A stretch of DNA of 64,000 nucleotides, taken from contig NC_135121.1 in assembly GCF_050908995.1 (NCBI RefSeq), forward strand, positions 19,840,001 to 19,904,000, read 5' to 3'. Numbering within the stretch: position 1 is the stretch's first letter; every line of letters starts with the position of its first letter. The notes beneath the pieces were generated by a model. It was not told where the DNA came from and searched no databases. It worked only from the letters and a program-made list of their open reading frames with translations. Shown piece by piece: positions 46,861 through 58,796 of this stretch. The stretch is from Andrena cerasifolii (Eukaryota; Arthropoda; Insecta; Hymenoptera; Andrenidae). The position numbers and the translations under genes are program-made.

Positions 46861-49800
46861 GGGGTTACACACCCCTAGAACGGCGGAAAAAATCGATTTG
46901 CCCAATAAAAAATTCGGAAAAGCTACAACACCAAAGGAAGGTCAACATCGCGTAGCTTCGGAATCGACGATTTTCTGTAAGTTCCCCCTAAAAAAATTAT
47001 CCCACTTTCCCCTGCGCCTTAAACTTTAAACGCTGTTCTCTCGAAACTATGTTTGTCAAATCGGTGCCAATGATATTTCAAAAAATACTGAACCGATTTT
47101 AGTGAAACTTGCCACGATTATTCCTCGCACCAATATCCAGTCTTTATCATGCGATTTTTTTTAAAGGCACAGTTTGTTTTCAAGCGTAAAAAAACTGGCG
47201 AAATTTCTCTAGAAACTAGGGAAGACTAAATTTCTAGAGAAATTTCATGAGTTTTTTTTAATGCTTAAAGACAAACCGTGGAGCACGTTGCATTAACGAT
47301 AAGAGGCTGTGCACTCTCGTGTACAGTTTAGTGATTATTATACCCTAGGTTGATGGACGATTCAGAGAAAAACAAAGGGAACGATCGGAAATTGTGTCAC
47401 GCGATTAGAAAGCGTGACGCTCTATCTATGGCGGAGGTTTCTCCCGGGCTGTTTAAAATTTGCTGCGCGCGCCGCTGCTGTATAGCCGTATTTCACGATT
47501 GCGTAGCCGAGCGTACGCGGTGCACGCATTAAAGTTATCGAGATGCAAATCGAACGCCGCGCTGCGAATCTCGACGGTGTTCAGCAACACCTCGGAAGCT
47601 AATACGCTTGTAATCTAAACGAGTAGAATTGTAATTAAGTCAAGAATACTGACGGTGAATGGGGATACTCTTATCTTTGAGATTGTTTAATTTATGTCAG
47701 TCGAAGGAAAGTAATTGCAGTATTATTTAGATTTTATTGCGTAGTGAAATCGTGTATCTGTAACTGCACAAACTGTATTTGATATAAACTTCTTAGTAAT
47801 TATGCTAGAAATCTAAAAATCATCTACAATTTGTAATATAAACCGTACGTTTTTTTCTTCTGAATTTACATTTCAATCTTGTAATTTTTATGACTTTGAT
47901 TTTATGATTTATGTATTAATTCTGTATTTAATTAAACTGAATTAAACTCTGTGATTCTGTATATAAATTATGCAATTTATAAGGTTCATATAATTTGTAA
48001 TATGTTATAGAAAATAATAATACTTTTAAAATAACTCCGCGCTCTGCCCGGTGCGAATTAAAAATTTCATCGCTAATACTAGAGTCCGTTCTCAATTTGT
48101 TAGTTCCACTACGACCGCCATTAACGCGTTCCGTACTATCCCATTCATAAGTCTCATTGACATTCTACACGCTCGCTGTGCCGCCGCATACTTAAAAGTC
48201 AACCGAAACTATTTCGTTATATTTCACAGTAGATCTGATCTGAAACGCGCCTGAAATTAACTATTTACCGCCAGCTTACAACTATTCACTCTTCGCTTTA
48301 TGGCGCCTACATTCTTTACTAGAAATACAAACAGTTTGTTAAAAGATAAATATTCCTATTTCACAATGACTCGCTCGTGAAGCTGTTAGAAGACTACGCG
48401 TGTTGAATTTTATATTACTATACTTTATTTTACAAAATTGCATCGTGTTTTCTACTACCATTATTATTATTCACTATGTCTTTCATTAAACGATCGCAGA
48501 AACGTAACTCGTATTTTCAACTATATAATCGAATTGAAGCAGTAGGACGAGATACGTGACCCATAACATAGACCAGTAATACGTAAAACGAAAGGAAACT
48601 TCGCTTAAAATGAGACAGCAAGTGGTTCAACTAATTTTCTACGCAAGACAAAGATTTGGCCAGTGAACTTTGAGAGAAAAATTATACGTGTGTAGGTGTT
48701 GGTATACGTACGCTGCCTTCGATAGATTCAGACCTGTCATGACGCAATCCAATCGATATATATCCAAAATCGATCAACGGGAAGTGAGGTGAAAAAATAT
48801 CCGGAACTGCGAAAGGATCGTTGAGTTTGCCATTCGAAGGAGATCGTGGAATATTCGGGTTGAACGATGCTCCACGGGCTGCGCGTTCTCGTGACCGGAG
48901 CCGAGAGAAATGTCGTTTAGCCGGCAGAGTCGGCACGGGGGGAAGAGGAAAGAGCAGTATTTGGAAAAATCTCCGCGCGACACGGAATAGACGTGCACCG
49001 TCCGCCGACCACAACACGACTGGCTAGACTGGTTATTCTAATTTCCGCCCACGATCCTCTCTTAAAGAGAGAAGCCTGCGGGAGAGAGAGAGGGACGTAT
49101 GGTGGGGAAAGAGATGCAGAGAGAAAGGCAGAGTAGGAAGGAGATGAAAGAGGACAGAGGGAGCCACGCGGTGGAATAAAAAAAAGGTAGTGATGGATTT
49201 GAACATCGCCACCTGTTGCAAACTGCAATATTGGCAATGAAGGACAAATAATTCTGTAAATACAGAAAACCCGATAGACTTTATCATCGTTCGCCGTAAT
49301 TGTTTAAGTAAATTACGGGTATAATGATATTTTGAAAATAATTTGTATATGAACATATAAATAAGTAATAATAATAATTATTACTGGTAAGGTCATCGGT
49401 GGCATTATACTTTGACAGATCGATTGATTCGATCACAGTTTCATTGACTTGTTAAATTTTAATTTTAAATTGGATCTGCGCAAACACTTGTATTATCGAT
49501 ATGGTAATTAAAAAAATTAAGATGGAATTAGATTGACGAGAAGGATAATAATAATTATGGAACAATGACAATTTAATAAGCGGATTCACGAGTGGATAAC
49601 GTAATTTGATTTTGAAGGCTAATTTTTTAGTTTACTGTATTTTCAAAGTAAATTTCGTTTAACCTACAGGTAAATAATCGACGTGTAAGCTGGTGTATAT
49701 TAAATTTGAATATAGTTAAGTGTATTGTATATATCACAGAAATTTGAAGTCATTAATTCAGTTAATTTCTTAGAAAAATCGTGACAGGTTCTTCTACTCT

Positions 49801-49863
49801 CGCGCCATCTTGAATTGCGGGGCAATTGACTGGCGATAGAACAGTAACAGCGAAAGTACAAAA
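46861..49863. other. Interval left of TMEM41B; no gene recognised
   Basis: 46861-47350 is probably the remnant of another TTAAGGGG-type element, with an internal hairpin (AAATTTCTCTAGAAA and its complement at 47195-47250). CpG-richer patches at 47400-47600 and 48700-49050 are open on both strands without domains. 48700-49240 also has purine bias on plus. They could be promoter or untranslated sequence, possibly for the wengen-like gene on the left. The remainder is AT-rich with nothing seen. Confidence 0.4.
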
Positions 49864-52182
49864 ATGGAACCTAGAGTAGGACAAAGTACCGGTAAGATCA
49901 TTTTTTACACTACAACCCTGTGAAAGTAAAATATCTTTTGATTTTTCTAAAACAATTTATTACGTGTCATTTTCCATTAAACGATTTCCAACATGTTATG
50001 ATTAATTGTCAAGCAAATTTTCATTTAATTTATAACCTTTTAAATATATGCTCGTAACATATTTCTCTCTTTATAATTTATTGTTGTAGAAATTCTAACC
50101 TACCTTTCCTTGTTATAGAAATTTTAATCTACGTCAAACAGATTCTAACTTTGCAAATTCAATTTTACGTAGCTCATAGATACAATTAAATTTCTATTTA
50201 ATGATTCCTAACGTATTATCATACCCCATGTGCTAATTAGATGTCTAACGTATTTTATATATTATTTGTTTCATCTGCGAATATTGTTTCTTAAATAACC
50301 TCAAAATATTTTAACCTCCTTTATGACACTAATTAAATGAAACAACTACTGATAATAGAAATTGTAACCTCACAAGGATTGCCATTCCGATAATTAACTG
50401 GATTTAAAACTGACACTTTTATACTCGTAAATAAATGCTGACATTCGTGTCCTATTTCAAAACCTAACCTATTTCAAGGGAAGTTACATTCTCGAATAGA
50501 CGAAAATTGGATAACTGTCATAAAACGAGGTTAATGAATATCGTATTGAAATTTATGTTTCTTTAATAGTGAGACTAAGACTACCGTTTACAGGACTCGA
50601 ATAAAACTTTACATATGTATTTCAGATTTTTCTAAAGAGAGATCAACTAGACAAGCTGTTCTAACAGTCGCAGTGATCTTCGTCACATCGTTACTGGCAT
50701 TGTTTTACGTGTACACTAGTTTCCCAGAACTTGCAGAGTAAGAAGATAACAACCACAATAACAACCACATTTCACATAGCGAAGTGTTAAACTTTATTAC
50801 ATTTTTTAGAAATGAACGGCAATATATGAAATTACCAATGCATATCGAGGATGCTAAAAATCTAGGAAAACTTCTAAGTCGGTATAAGGATCTATATTAT
50901 GCCCAGGTGCTAGCTGGATTATTTACTACATATATTTTGTATCCTTTTAAAGTTAATCTCTTAAATTCAGAATGCTGTGCACTAGGGTGGCCCTTATTTA
51001 TACGTATCCAAATTTTTTTTTTGTATTTCTTTGCTTTTACCCCCTAGAGCGGTATCATTTGATAAAAAAATAGTCCCTGAAAAAGTTTATTACAATCGGG
51101 CGACGGGAAAGGGTGCCGGCCAGGTCTTAAAGTTTAGAATATATCAATATTTTGGATTTAAAGAATTTCTTAAAAAACGATAAGCCCTATCGAAATTTTC
51201 TTCAAATAATATTAAAAGAGCATTTAATTTTCTACAGTTACTGTTTATATAAGTTTTTCGTGCTTCCAACCAGTTTTTAGATAATAGCATTTGAATATAG
51301 AGAGGTACGGAATGACGTATTGTCTATACGCGCGGATCTCTCTATATTCAAACGCTACTATCTAAAAACTGGTTGGAAGCACAGAAAAATTATATAAACA
51401 GTAATTATAGAAAATTAAATGCTCTCTTAATATTGTTTGAACAAAATTTCGATGGGGCTTATCGTTTTTTGAGAAATTCTTTAAATTCAAACCATTGATG
51501 AATTCTAAACTTCGAGGCCTAGTCGGCACCCTTTCCTGTTGTCCGATTGCAATAATCTTTTTCAGGAACTACTTTTTTATGAAATGGAACCATATTAGCG
51601 GGTGAAAGCAAAAGAAATAGTTATTTCTAGAGCCGTTTCAAACCCTGATACAAACTTCCTTAACATCGATATAGCTTGCAAACTTTTGCTATTCCAGGTT
51701 CCATTTTCCTTTCGATCCTTTCCGGCTTTCTTTTCCCATTCCCTTTAGCTTTATTCTTAGTATGCAGTTGCAGTGCTATCGGGGCATCACTCTGCTATCT
51801 TCTGTCATCACTTGTGGGGCGTAAATTACTTTTTAAATACTTCCCGGATAAAGCGCAGGAATGGACGCTGACAGTGAGGAAGCACAAACACCATCTTTTC
51901 AATTATATGTTGTTCCTTCGGATAACGCCGCTATTACCGAACTGGTTTATCAATTTAGCTAGCCCTGTAATTGGCGTGCCTTTCGCACCGTTTACTATAG
52001 GTACATTTTTCGGCGTAGCTCCGCCATCTTTTGTAGCGATACAAGCGGGTCAGACGCTGCAAAACTTAACTTCATCGAGCGACGCGTGGTCTTGGAACAG
52101 TATTTTAATATTGTGCGCGTTCGCAGTATTGTCATTAGTACCTGTTTTATTTAAGCAAAAACTACGACAGAAATTTGATTAG
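49864..52182 (+). CDS. TMEM41B homologue (stasimon), VTT-domain membrane protein
   Basis: Exons 49864-49891, 50626-50737, 50810-50938, 51675-52182 join in frame to 258 residues. A short N-terminus leads to TM1 (AVLTVAVIFVTSLLALFYVY), then HIEDAKNLGKLLSRYKDLYY, the conserved re-entrant segment TFAIPGSIFLSILSGFLFPF, further helices, and the second signature LRITPLLPNWFINLASPVIG. These are hallmarks of the VTT/DedA family; the order matches animal TMEM41B, an endoplasmic reticulum lipid scramblase needed for autophagosome formation and lipid balance, called stasimon in flies. Length agrees with the family, slightly short at the N-terminus. The third intron carries a 600-bp inverted repeat. It is convergent with the next gene, with 535 bp between stop codons. 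Confidence 0.95.
51020..51625. repeat. Long inverted repeat in TMEM41B intron 3
   Basis: Arms of about 280 bases face each other around a centre near 51320. Matched blocks include AAGGGTGCCGGCCAGG with the diverged CCTAGTCGGCACCCTT, TGCTTCCAACCAGTTTTTAG with CTAAAAACTGGTTGGAAGCA, and GATCTCTCTATATTCAAA with TTTGAATATAGAGAG. Non-coding; it fills most of the intron between exons 3 and 4. Confidence 0.88.
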
Positions 52183-52717
52183 ATTTTAGGGACAGAATTT
52201 AACAAAGATCTATTTATTCAAAAAGCGTTTATTTAAATTTTTGTGGTGCTGAACGTAGCGCGACATAAAAACTCAAAGATTAACGTATTTTAATCCAATT
52301 GTTAGCATCGAATTCATTTCCACGCGATTCAGTTCTGTAATAGTTAACTTGTAGGACATTCCTTGAACCAAGATGAAGGTTTCTTTTGAAATCACATTTA
52401 TTTAGATATTAACAATTGCATATTTAAATGAGTTTATCATTTAGATGCAAAAAATAGCATTTAGCAATAGAATCCTTTCAATTTTTATAATTGGTAGCAA
52501 TTCAATTATTTATTTACAAATATTGAATCTGTAAAACCAGCACAAACTCAATTCCAATGCGCCTTTAAACTTTAGAATATTTCGCACAGAATAAATTATT
52601 TAAGAAGTTATTTTACTTCGATGAAACGGGAGAGAAGTAAAATCACTATATAATATTAGATAACTTCTTTAGTAACCTAATTATGCAAAAACACTTTAAA
52701 CGATACGTGAAAGTAAT

Positions 52718-55664
52718 TTAGCAAAAAGAAGTCATGTAGTTAATAGAGACACTAGTTGAATTTAAAGCTGAAAAGCTAATTGGTCTCCAATACCACCAGT
52801 TGTACCACACTGAAAGAAAAAATATAATTCCAACAGTAAATTATCCAAACACCATGAAACAATGTACATATATACAATGGACACAAAGAATAATTTAAAT
52901 GAAATGTACATAGACCTGTGAAAAATATACAAAGTCAAAAATAAAAACAGATGATTTGTAATAGTTATAAATTAATTTAGTTATTTAATTAATTATAATA
53001 TTTAAACCAAAGTACTCACAAGTTTTTCCAGCGGTTAATAGAACCGTGAAAGGTTCACAAGACCCAGTGCATTCTGGACTTGCTGCCATTTTTATTAATC
53101 TTGTACCACTCGTACACCTTATTACGACATTACTGCACTCAGGATTTGGCTGTAATATTGCGAATAAAATTCATTGATTACAAAAAAATTATTTTGTATT
53201 CAGATTTAATTTTAATAGTTTTTTAAAAGCGCGGCGACCAAAGGGAAATTTTCGTCGAGAATATTTTGCGCGTATTTTCTTATTCTCGACGAAAACTTCG
53301 CTTCGGCCTAGTGAGCGACGGCCTTTGAATTGAAATAGCCGTAATAAACGATCAATTACGTCACAAAGATTTCAAATTTCAATTCCAAAATATTGCAGAT
53401 CAGTGAAGCATTGCAGTACTATGTAGATTATTTAATTATCAAAATCACGAGGATATGTAAAGAACATAGAAAGAGTGTTATATAGACTTATAGAATATAA
53501 TAATTTCTAACCAGAGAGTAAGGCGGAGATTTTTGTTCATCGATTAGAACAAATTTCTCTGTACTCTGGTCCCACCAAGCTGGAGTATCAACAGGTTTCG
53601 GAAATAATTTTCTCAAAATTCTGCCTGCTGTCATTCTATTAACCCTCCACGTAATGTGATTATTTAAGCTTTCCGAGGGATTTAAATCCATTCTACTTTC
53701 CATAACATCTCGAATGTTTCTGGAAGGATATATTGCTTACTCAAAGAAATTTATCTTCGACTTGAAATATTCCGATCATTTCAATTTCTATATAATATAC
53801 CTGTAAGTTATATTATTAGAAAATACTTTCATAGCATCCTTTTCGAACACTTCAGAATTTTCCCCGAATAATTGTCGTACATTTTCCATATGAACTTCGG
53901 AAATAGCTTCTGTCTTAGTATAAGGAATTCCAGGATTAAACGATCTAGATATATGGTGACCAGTTAAATCAGGTATAAAATGTACAACGCTACAAGGCCA
54001 ACAGTCAATATCATTTACATAGAAATATGGATTTTCCAATATACACCATTCATCATAAAATTCTAAAAAGTATCAACACAAAACATCTATAATTGGTAAT
54101 AACACTTAACTGGAAACAAAAGAAAATGCAAATAAAGAAAATACTGTCCATAACATAGTCTCTAGATTTGTTTTGATATCAACCTTTTATAGACCAATAC
54201 TATCGTATTGTAAACAGTAATATATTTCTAGCTACCGTTTTATCATGCATCATGTCTTAATAACTCTGAGATTGTATCACCATGTTTATATTTACTTTAT
54301 TTGAACGTTATTTTCCGACTTTTGATTTTGAAAAAATTCCCTAGTTTTGTTCCCTAGTTTTGTTCCTTTTGATTGAAAATTGCGCTACACCAAATTTCAG
54401 CTCGCTCGGAAAAAATTCTCCCGTGGCGACAACGCGTGGAAATTAACAAAAAATTACCTTTTCAAATTGTTATTGAGGGATTTATCTTATTTCAAATGTC
54501 CCAACTGTCTTCCAGATCCTACATACATTCTAATTTATCGAATTAAAAAAATTAATCACAATTCCGGAACATATCAAAGTCAAGTATACAGTTTTACAAA
54601 TAACGACAATTCTAGGAAAAAATAAAAGTAAAATGGAATAGCAGGGGTTGCTATTCCATTACTTAATTTTTTATGTTTGCAAGATTTCTTTGTAATATTT
54701 TAAAGTTAAAGTTCAAATCACCAGGGCTTAATGTCATTTGAATAAGCTGAATCTTTACGCATTACTATATTAGATCAAATGAAACAAAATTAGGAGGAGT
54801 CCCATAGAAAATTTGAATTTTTTTACTAAATAAATAAGTGGCACCTTAGTAGATATATAATAAAATAGTGCCAAAGGTAAGCATACATACAGGGTGTCAC
54901 TCTCCTGATAGGCAATACTCTAGAGGGTGATTCTAGACGTTAAAATACAAGGAAAATGCAGAATACAATTGTTTAATATCACGCTTCGTTTTCGAGAAAC
55001 TTGACTTTGAATTTTCTTGAAAACGAAACGCGATGTTAAAAGAGTGTATTCTATATTCTCCTCCTATATTTAGAGTATTGACTATCAGTAGAATAACACC
55101 TTGTATATCTATTAAATTACCTAAAAAATTTATAAAACTTCTATGCTTCAGCTGATATTTAAAAATATAATTAAATCAGAATGAATTAATCATCTCATTA
55201 AACTTGTATCGCTTAATACAATTTTCATAACAATATAATGCAAAGATTAAAAGGAACATAAAGCATGCACCGCAAGATTGCAGTTAAGGAATTTTTTATT
55301 ATCAATGCAATTTGAAAGTAAATCATGACTTAAACATACCCGATAGAGAAGGATAACGTTGTATTATTGGAACAGCTACTTTCCGCAGTAATTTTAAACC
55401 GGGATAAATAGAATTCTGCAAATTTCTCATTATTATAGCTGCTAAGAATTTCCGATCAAAAGATGCAAAACATATAATCATCACGAGCAAAACTAAGATG
55501 GTTAGTTTTACGCAGCAAGCTGCACCACGCGGTTTACTCTTGCTTTCAAGAATTTGAAACGATTTTTGTAATGTTTTGTCAATGTCAGATTCCGATATAC
55601 CATTTTCGCGTGCATACTGTCGAATATTTTCCAGTTTTATTTTATACACTTCTAGATTAACCAT
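52718..55664 (-). CDS. Uncharacterised type II membrane protein, five exons
   Basis: Minus-strand exons 55664-55340, 54062-53801, 53719-53512, 53149-53020, 52809-52718 join with consistent phases to 338 residues; all splice sites are GT/AG (the third donor is GTTAGA, weak). The first 50 residues are charged and helical, followed by one transmembrane segment (residues about 51-68, VKLTILVLLVMIICFASF), then a large presumably lumenal or extracellular part with paired cysteines (DCWPC; PEC, RC, PEC, GSC), potential N-glycosylation sites, a tryptophan-rich block near HITWRVNRMTAGRILRKLFP, and an unusual aromatic C-terminal motif WYNWWYWRP. The clean gene structure over five exons indicates a real gene under selection. 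I do not recognise its function. The ATG at 55664 was chosen because the longer frame upstream starts only with GTG. Confidence 0.88.
54889..55104. repeat. Short element with ACAGGGTGT ends
   Basis: ACAGGGTGTCACTCTCCTGA on the left and the inverted AACACCTTGTA on the right enclose about 215 bp. Inside, GAAAACGAAACGCGATGTTAA is the inverted complement of AATATCACGCTTCGTTTTC. It lies in the first intron of the uncharacterised membrane protein. Related ends occur at 18479, 20749, 28725 and 63751. Confidence 0.65.
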
Positions 55665-56448
55665 TTTCCAGAACAGACAGAATAAAAGTGAGAACACTTC
55701 AATTACAAATTATAGTTTTATTTATAAACAATTAAAGTATGTATACGCATATATGCAAAGGCATGGTACATAGTTTTAAGTTTCATAAGTATTAAATACT
55801 CTTAAATTGTAACGTTCGTTCTATCAAGAACAACAAATGACAAATCAACATGCCAATGACAATTAGCTACCGTAATAACGTAGATATACAAATTTCTCTT
55901 GAATTTAAATGATACCACTGCGCCATCTCGTGGTGTAATTTTGAACGCAGCTGAAAAATTTAAAAAACAGCGCGCACTTCTATTTGTTAAATTTCTAATT
56001 GTAAAACACGCTGAAAAACTTCATTTTATAAATATAAAGAACTATATTTTTAATATAATAATTGTAAACGTAATATGTACAAGGCACACAGTTCTAGAGA
56101 TTTAAACAATTTATTAAAAAGTTTGAAAATTTTATACCCTCTTATTCTTCTCATAAAATTAAAGCTTTTCACACGGGACGCAAAGTTTTGCGGCTACTGG
56201 GCGGTATGTTTGCGTTCGTTTTGACGAACGCAGGTATTACTTCACCGCGAATGAACGCAGCGGCAAACTGCCGCAAACCACTCGTCTGCAGTCTGCACCG
56301 GGCCTTATAGTTCGTAATTTTCAGCTTGTTGATAAATTAAATTATTAGCAGATATCCTTCAGGGTATAAGCCACGATCTTTTATTACATGTATGTACATA
56401 AATATTTCACCTAACTATTACATCTACAGACACCAATATACATAACTT
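55665..56448. other. Intergenic between the unknown membrane protein and NDUFB9
   Basis: The segment contains the promoter side of the unknown membrane protein gene and the 3' side of NDUFB9. A GC-richer block at 56165-56310 (GGACGCAAAGTTTTGCGGC) contains repeated GAACGCA motifs and an internal hairpin (TTTGCGTTCG and CGAACGCAGG); it looks like a small repeat remnant. No gene is seen. Confidence 0.5.
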
Positions 56449-57692
56449 TTAAGCATTTTCCTTGTTTCCAGAAGTTTTAGGAGTCTCTGGATACAATTTA
56501 TAGTAAAGCTGTTCGTATTCCTTCTTGAGTTCCTCTCGCCGAGCAAAATATTTTGGGTACCGTGCTTTTTCCATTGGATCCCAATAATCGAGTGCACTAT
56601 CTGGCGTGTCAACGTCACGACTATATGCTGTTCCCCCTAAGGAAGTAGGGAATTTTATTGGTTGCCAATGTGTCCTTTGAAATACTTCTTCTTCGCCTTC
56701 CAGTAAAAGTTTCTTTGCAATACGAGCGTCCTTTATATCGCGATTATCATCGAAACGCTTTCTTAACAGGATGGACTCGTACCTTGAGCAAAATATTGTT
56801 TAAATTTAAGATGCAATAACGAAGATATCTTATCAACCACGACTACTATATTTAACATTAAATTTAACTAGTTACTCCGGATCACCGATAAGTAAACACC
56901 GCTACATCGAGCCTGGTTTACATTAGTCAATTAACTCGGCCTAGTGAACCGAGCCCAGTGCTTGGCCCAATAGTCGACTCGCCCCCGATTTCTGTGTAGG
57001 TATTTACACGATGCTAAAGTCGGTCTTTGTCGTGCTTGGTGGAAAGCGAGCATATTCTTACCATTTCAGCTGTGTCACTGTCTTATGACCGTGGTTGGGA
57101 GAGGCGAGTGGGCAAGCTATTATACTGTCCGCTCTACCACTGGACTTGGCTAATACTCGCCTGTTTACTCGACTAACTGTTTACACTAGTCAAGTTAGAT
57201 ATGTTTTTTCACAATTGCCTCTCTACTATACCGTTTACTTGACTAATGTAAACTAGGCTTTGCTTCTCATCTCTGCTCTGTTTATTCCATCCCATTGAGG
57301 AGTTTAGAGGCAGAAAATACAAGGAATAAGAAATAAACAAAGGCAGCAGCCTAATAACATGCGAATATCGGAGTGAAAGGAAAAGTCAAATAATTCCAAC
57401 AATTAATGAGAAATAATGTTGTACTATCTAAACTGTTCTCTACCCTGTTCTATGAGATAGTTTTCTACAGGATAGAATTTCTCTGAGTATAAAAATTCTT
57501 TACACTCATCAAATTTTAATTATTATGCATGAAAATCGTAATTAGCACGTATAAGGTCTGAAACGAATTTTTATGAATATACCTGCCGCGAAGTCTATTG
57601 GGATACCAGTCACGCACAGAACGTAAAGCCTTTTTATAAAGGCGGCATACTTTTGTGCTGTGGCTGATTAATTCCGATGGCAACTGAGCCAT
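56449..57692 (-). CDS. NDUFB9, complex I subunit B22 (LYR family)
   Basis: Two exons, 57692-57583 and 56782-56449, encode 147 residues, close to the usual length for the family. The N-terminus MAQLPSELISHSTKVCRLYK carries the LYR-type motif (here CRLYKKALR), the site by which this accessory subunit of mitochondrial NADH:ubiquinone oxidoreductase binds acyl-carrier protein. Next come DWYPNRLRGRYESILLRKRF and the conserved C-terminal half with THWQPIKFPTSLGGTAYSRD and DYWDPMEKARYPKYFARR. The protein ends in a short hydrophilic tail. The single intron contains a MITE. It is divergent from the MADF-BESS gene on the right. Confidence 0.96.
56910..57259. mobile_element. MITE with AGCCTGGTTTACATTAG ends in the NDUFB9 intron
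   Basis: The left end AGCCTGGTTTACATTAG is matched by the inverted CTAATGTAAACTAGGCT at the right end. A third internal copy (TGTTTACACTAGTCAA) and the CTCGGCCTAGTG / CACTGGACTTGGC blocks suggest a palindromic ancestry. About 350 bp, no coding frame. No clear target duplication could be read. Confidence 0.8.
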
Positions 57693-58796
57693 TTTTTCTT
57701 AGATTCAAAACTAAATTCACTCGAAAAGTGGTTTTGCTTTGTAAGCGAATTATCTAACTGCACGATAGTCATAAACTATATAAAATCGACACAGCCTACA
57801 TAGATACGGCTTCGAGACGAAGTGTACGAAAAATGCAAGATTTTTTAAAAATTATTTTGTAATTTTTCATCTGTTTTCTGTAAAAGTATCTTCTTCCAAA
57901 ATACTGATAGTAATTTTTAATGAGTAAGTGAAAATTCGTTTAAACGTGAAACGTATATAGTTTATCATTTATTATTTTCTCAGTTCGAAGATTCTCTAGT
58001 GCAAATCATATGATTAATTTTAGTTTTAATTTTAATTTCAATGTAAAATCCTCGCTTTATTTCTTGATCTATTCAATACGGAATAAAATTATGATCAAGG
58101 CGATAAAATCTTCTAAATATTAAATGGCTAAAAAAATTATGTACGAATTGCATTGTTCCATCAAGATATATAGAAGTCTGAATGCATAGACTGAAATAAA
58201 TGTTAAATAATGTTCAGTTTAAAATGAGAAAATTAAAAGACGGAGGACTTCCGGTTAAGCAGCGCGACGGAAATGCAGTCAGCCACAAAGAATGGCGATT
58301 GTCGTTCCATTTGTTCAGACCCTTTATTTTCAGCGTACTTCACGACCGATTCTTAGGACGCGACGCGAGCTTTAATCTCTCCGGCGATTAACGAGACCTC
58401 CGACAACATCCTTGTGCAATGAATTTAAACCCTGCTATTCACTTTGACGGGCAAAATGGGCTTTGAGATTCACATTAAGCTGAGAATCCAACCTTCAATT
58501 TCGTTCTGAAATAAGAAGGAAAATTTAACCATATTGCTGATACAGGAATTTACATCGAATGTCTCGCAAATTCGTCCAATTTATAAACGACGTTAAAGAT
58601 AAACGGAAACGTGGATTTCATTTCTCTCGATGACCGAATGACACTACGGCAATTACATTCGATCGCGGCAATTAAATATTAAACTTCTTTACAACGAATG
58701 AACGTTTCGTTTAATCTTCAAATCAGGAGCGTAGGATCGAGTTTCCAATATTGACGACAGTAGTTGCTTTCCTACGAACGATTTTCAACGAGCGAA
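57693..58796. promoter_or_regulatory. Divergent promoter interval between NDUFB9 and the MADF-BESS gene
   Basis: 1.1 kb separates two start codons pointing away from each other, so both promoters should lie here unless unrecognised upstream exons exist. It is AT-rich near NDUFB9 and GC-richer from about 58230 on. No specific factor site or TATA box was assigned. An open frame at 58200-58391 has no domain. Confidence 0.4.

Noticed and set aside
48682..49356. Overlapping minus-strand open frames with serine/proline/leucine runs
   Set aside because: They are low-complexity translations of a purine-rich CpG patch, with no domain and no consistent splice sites.
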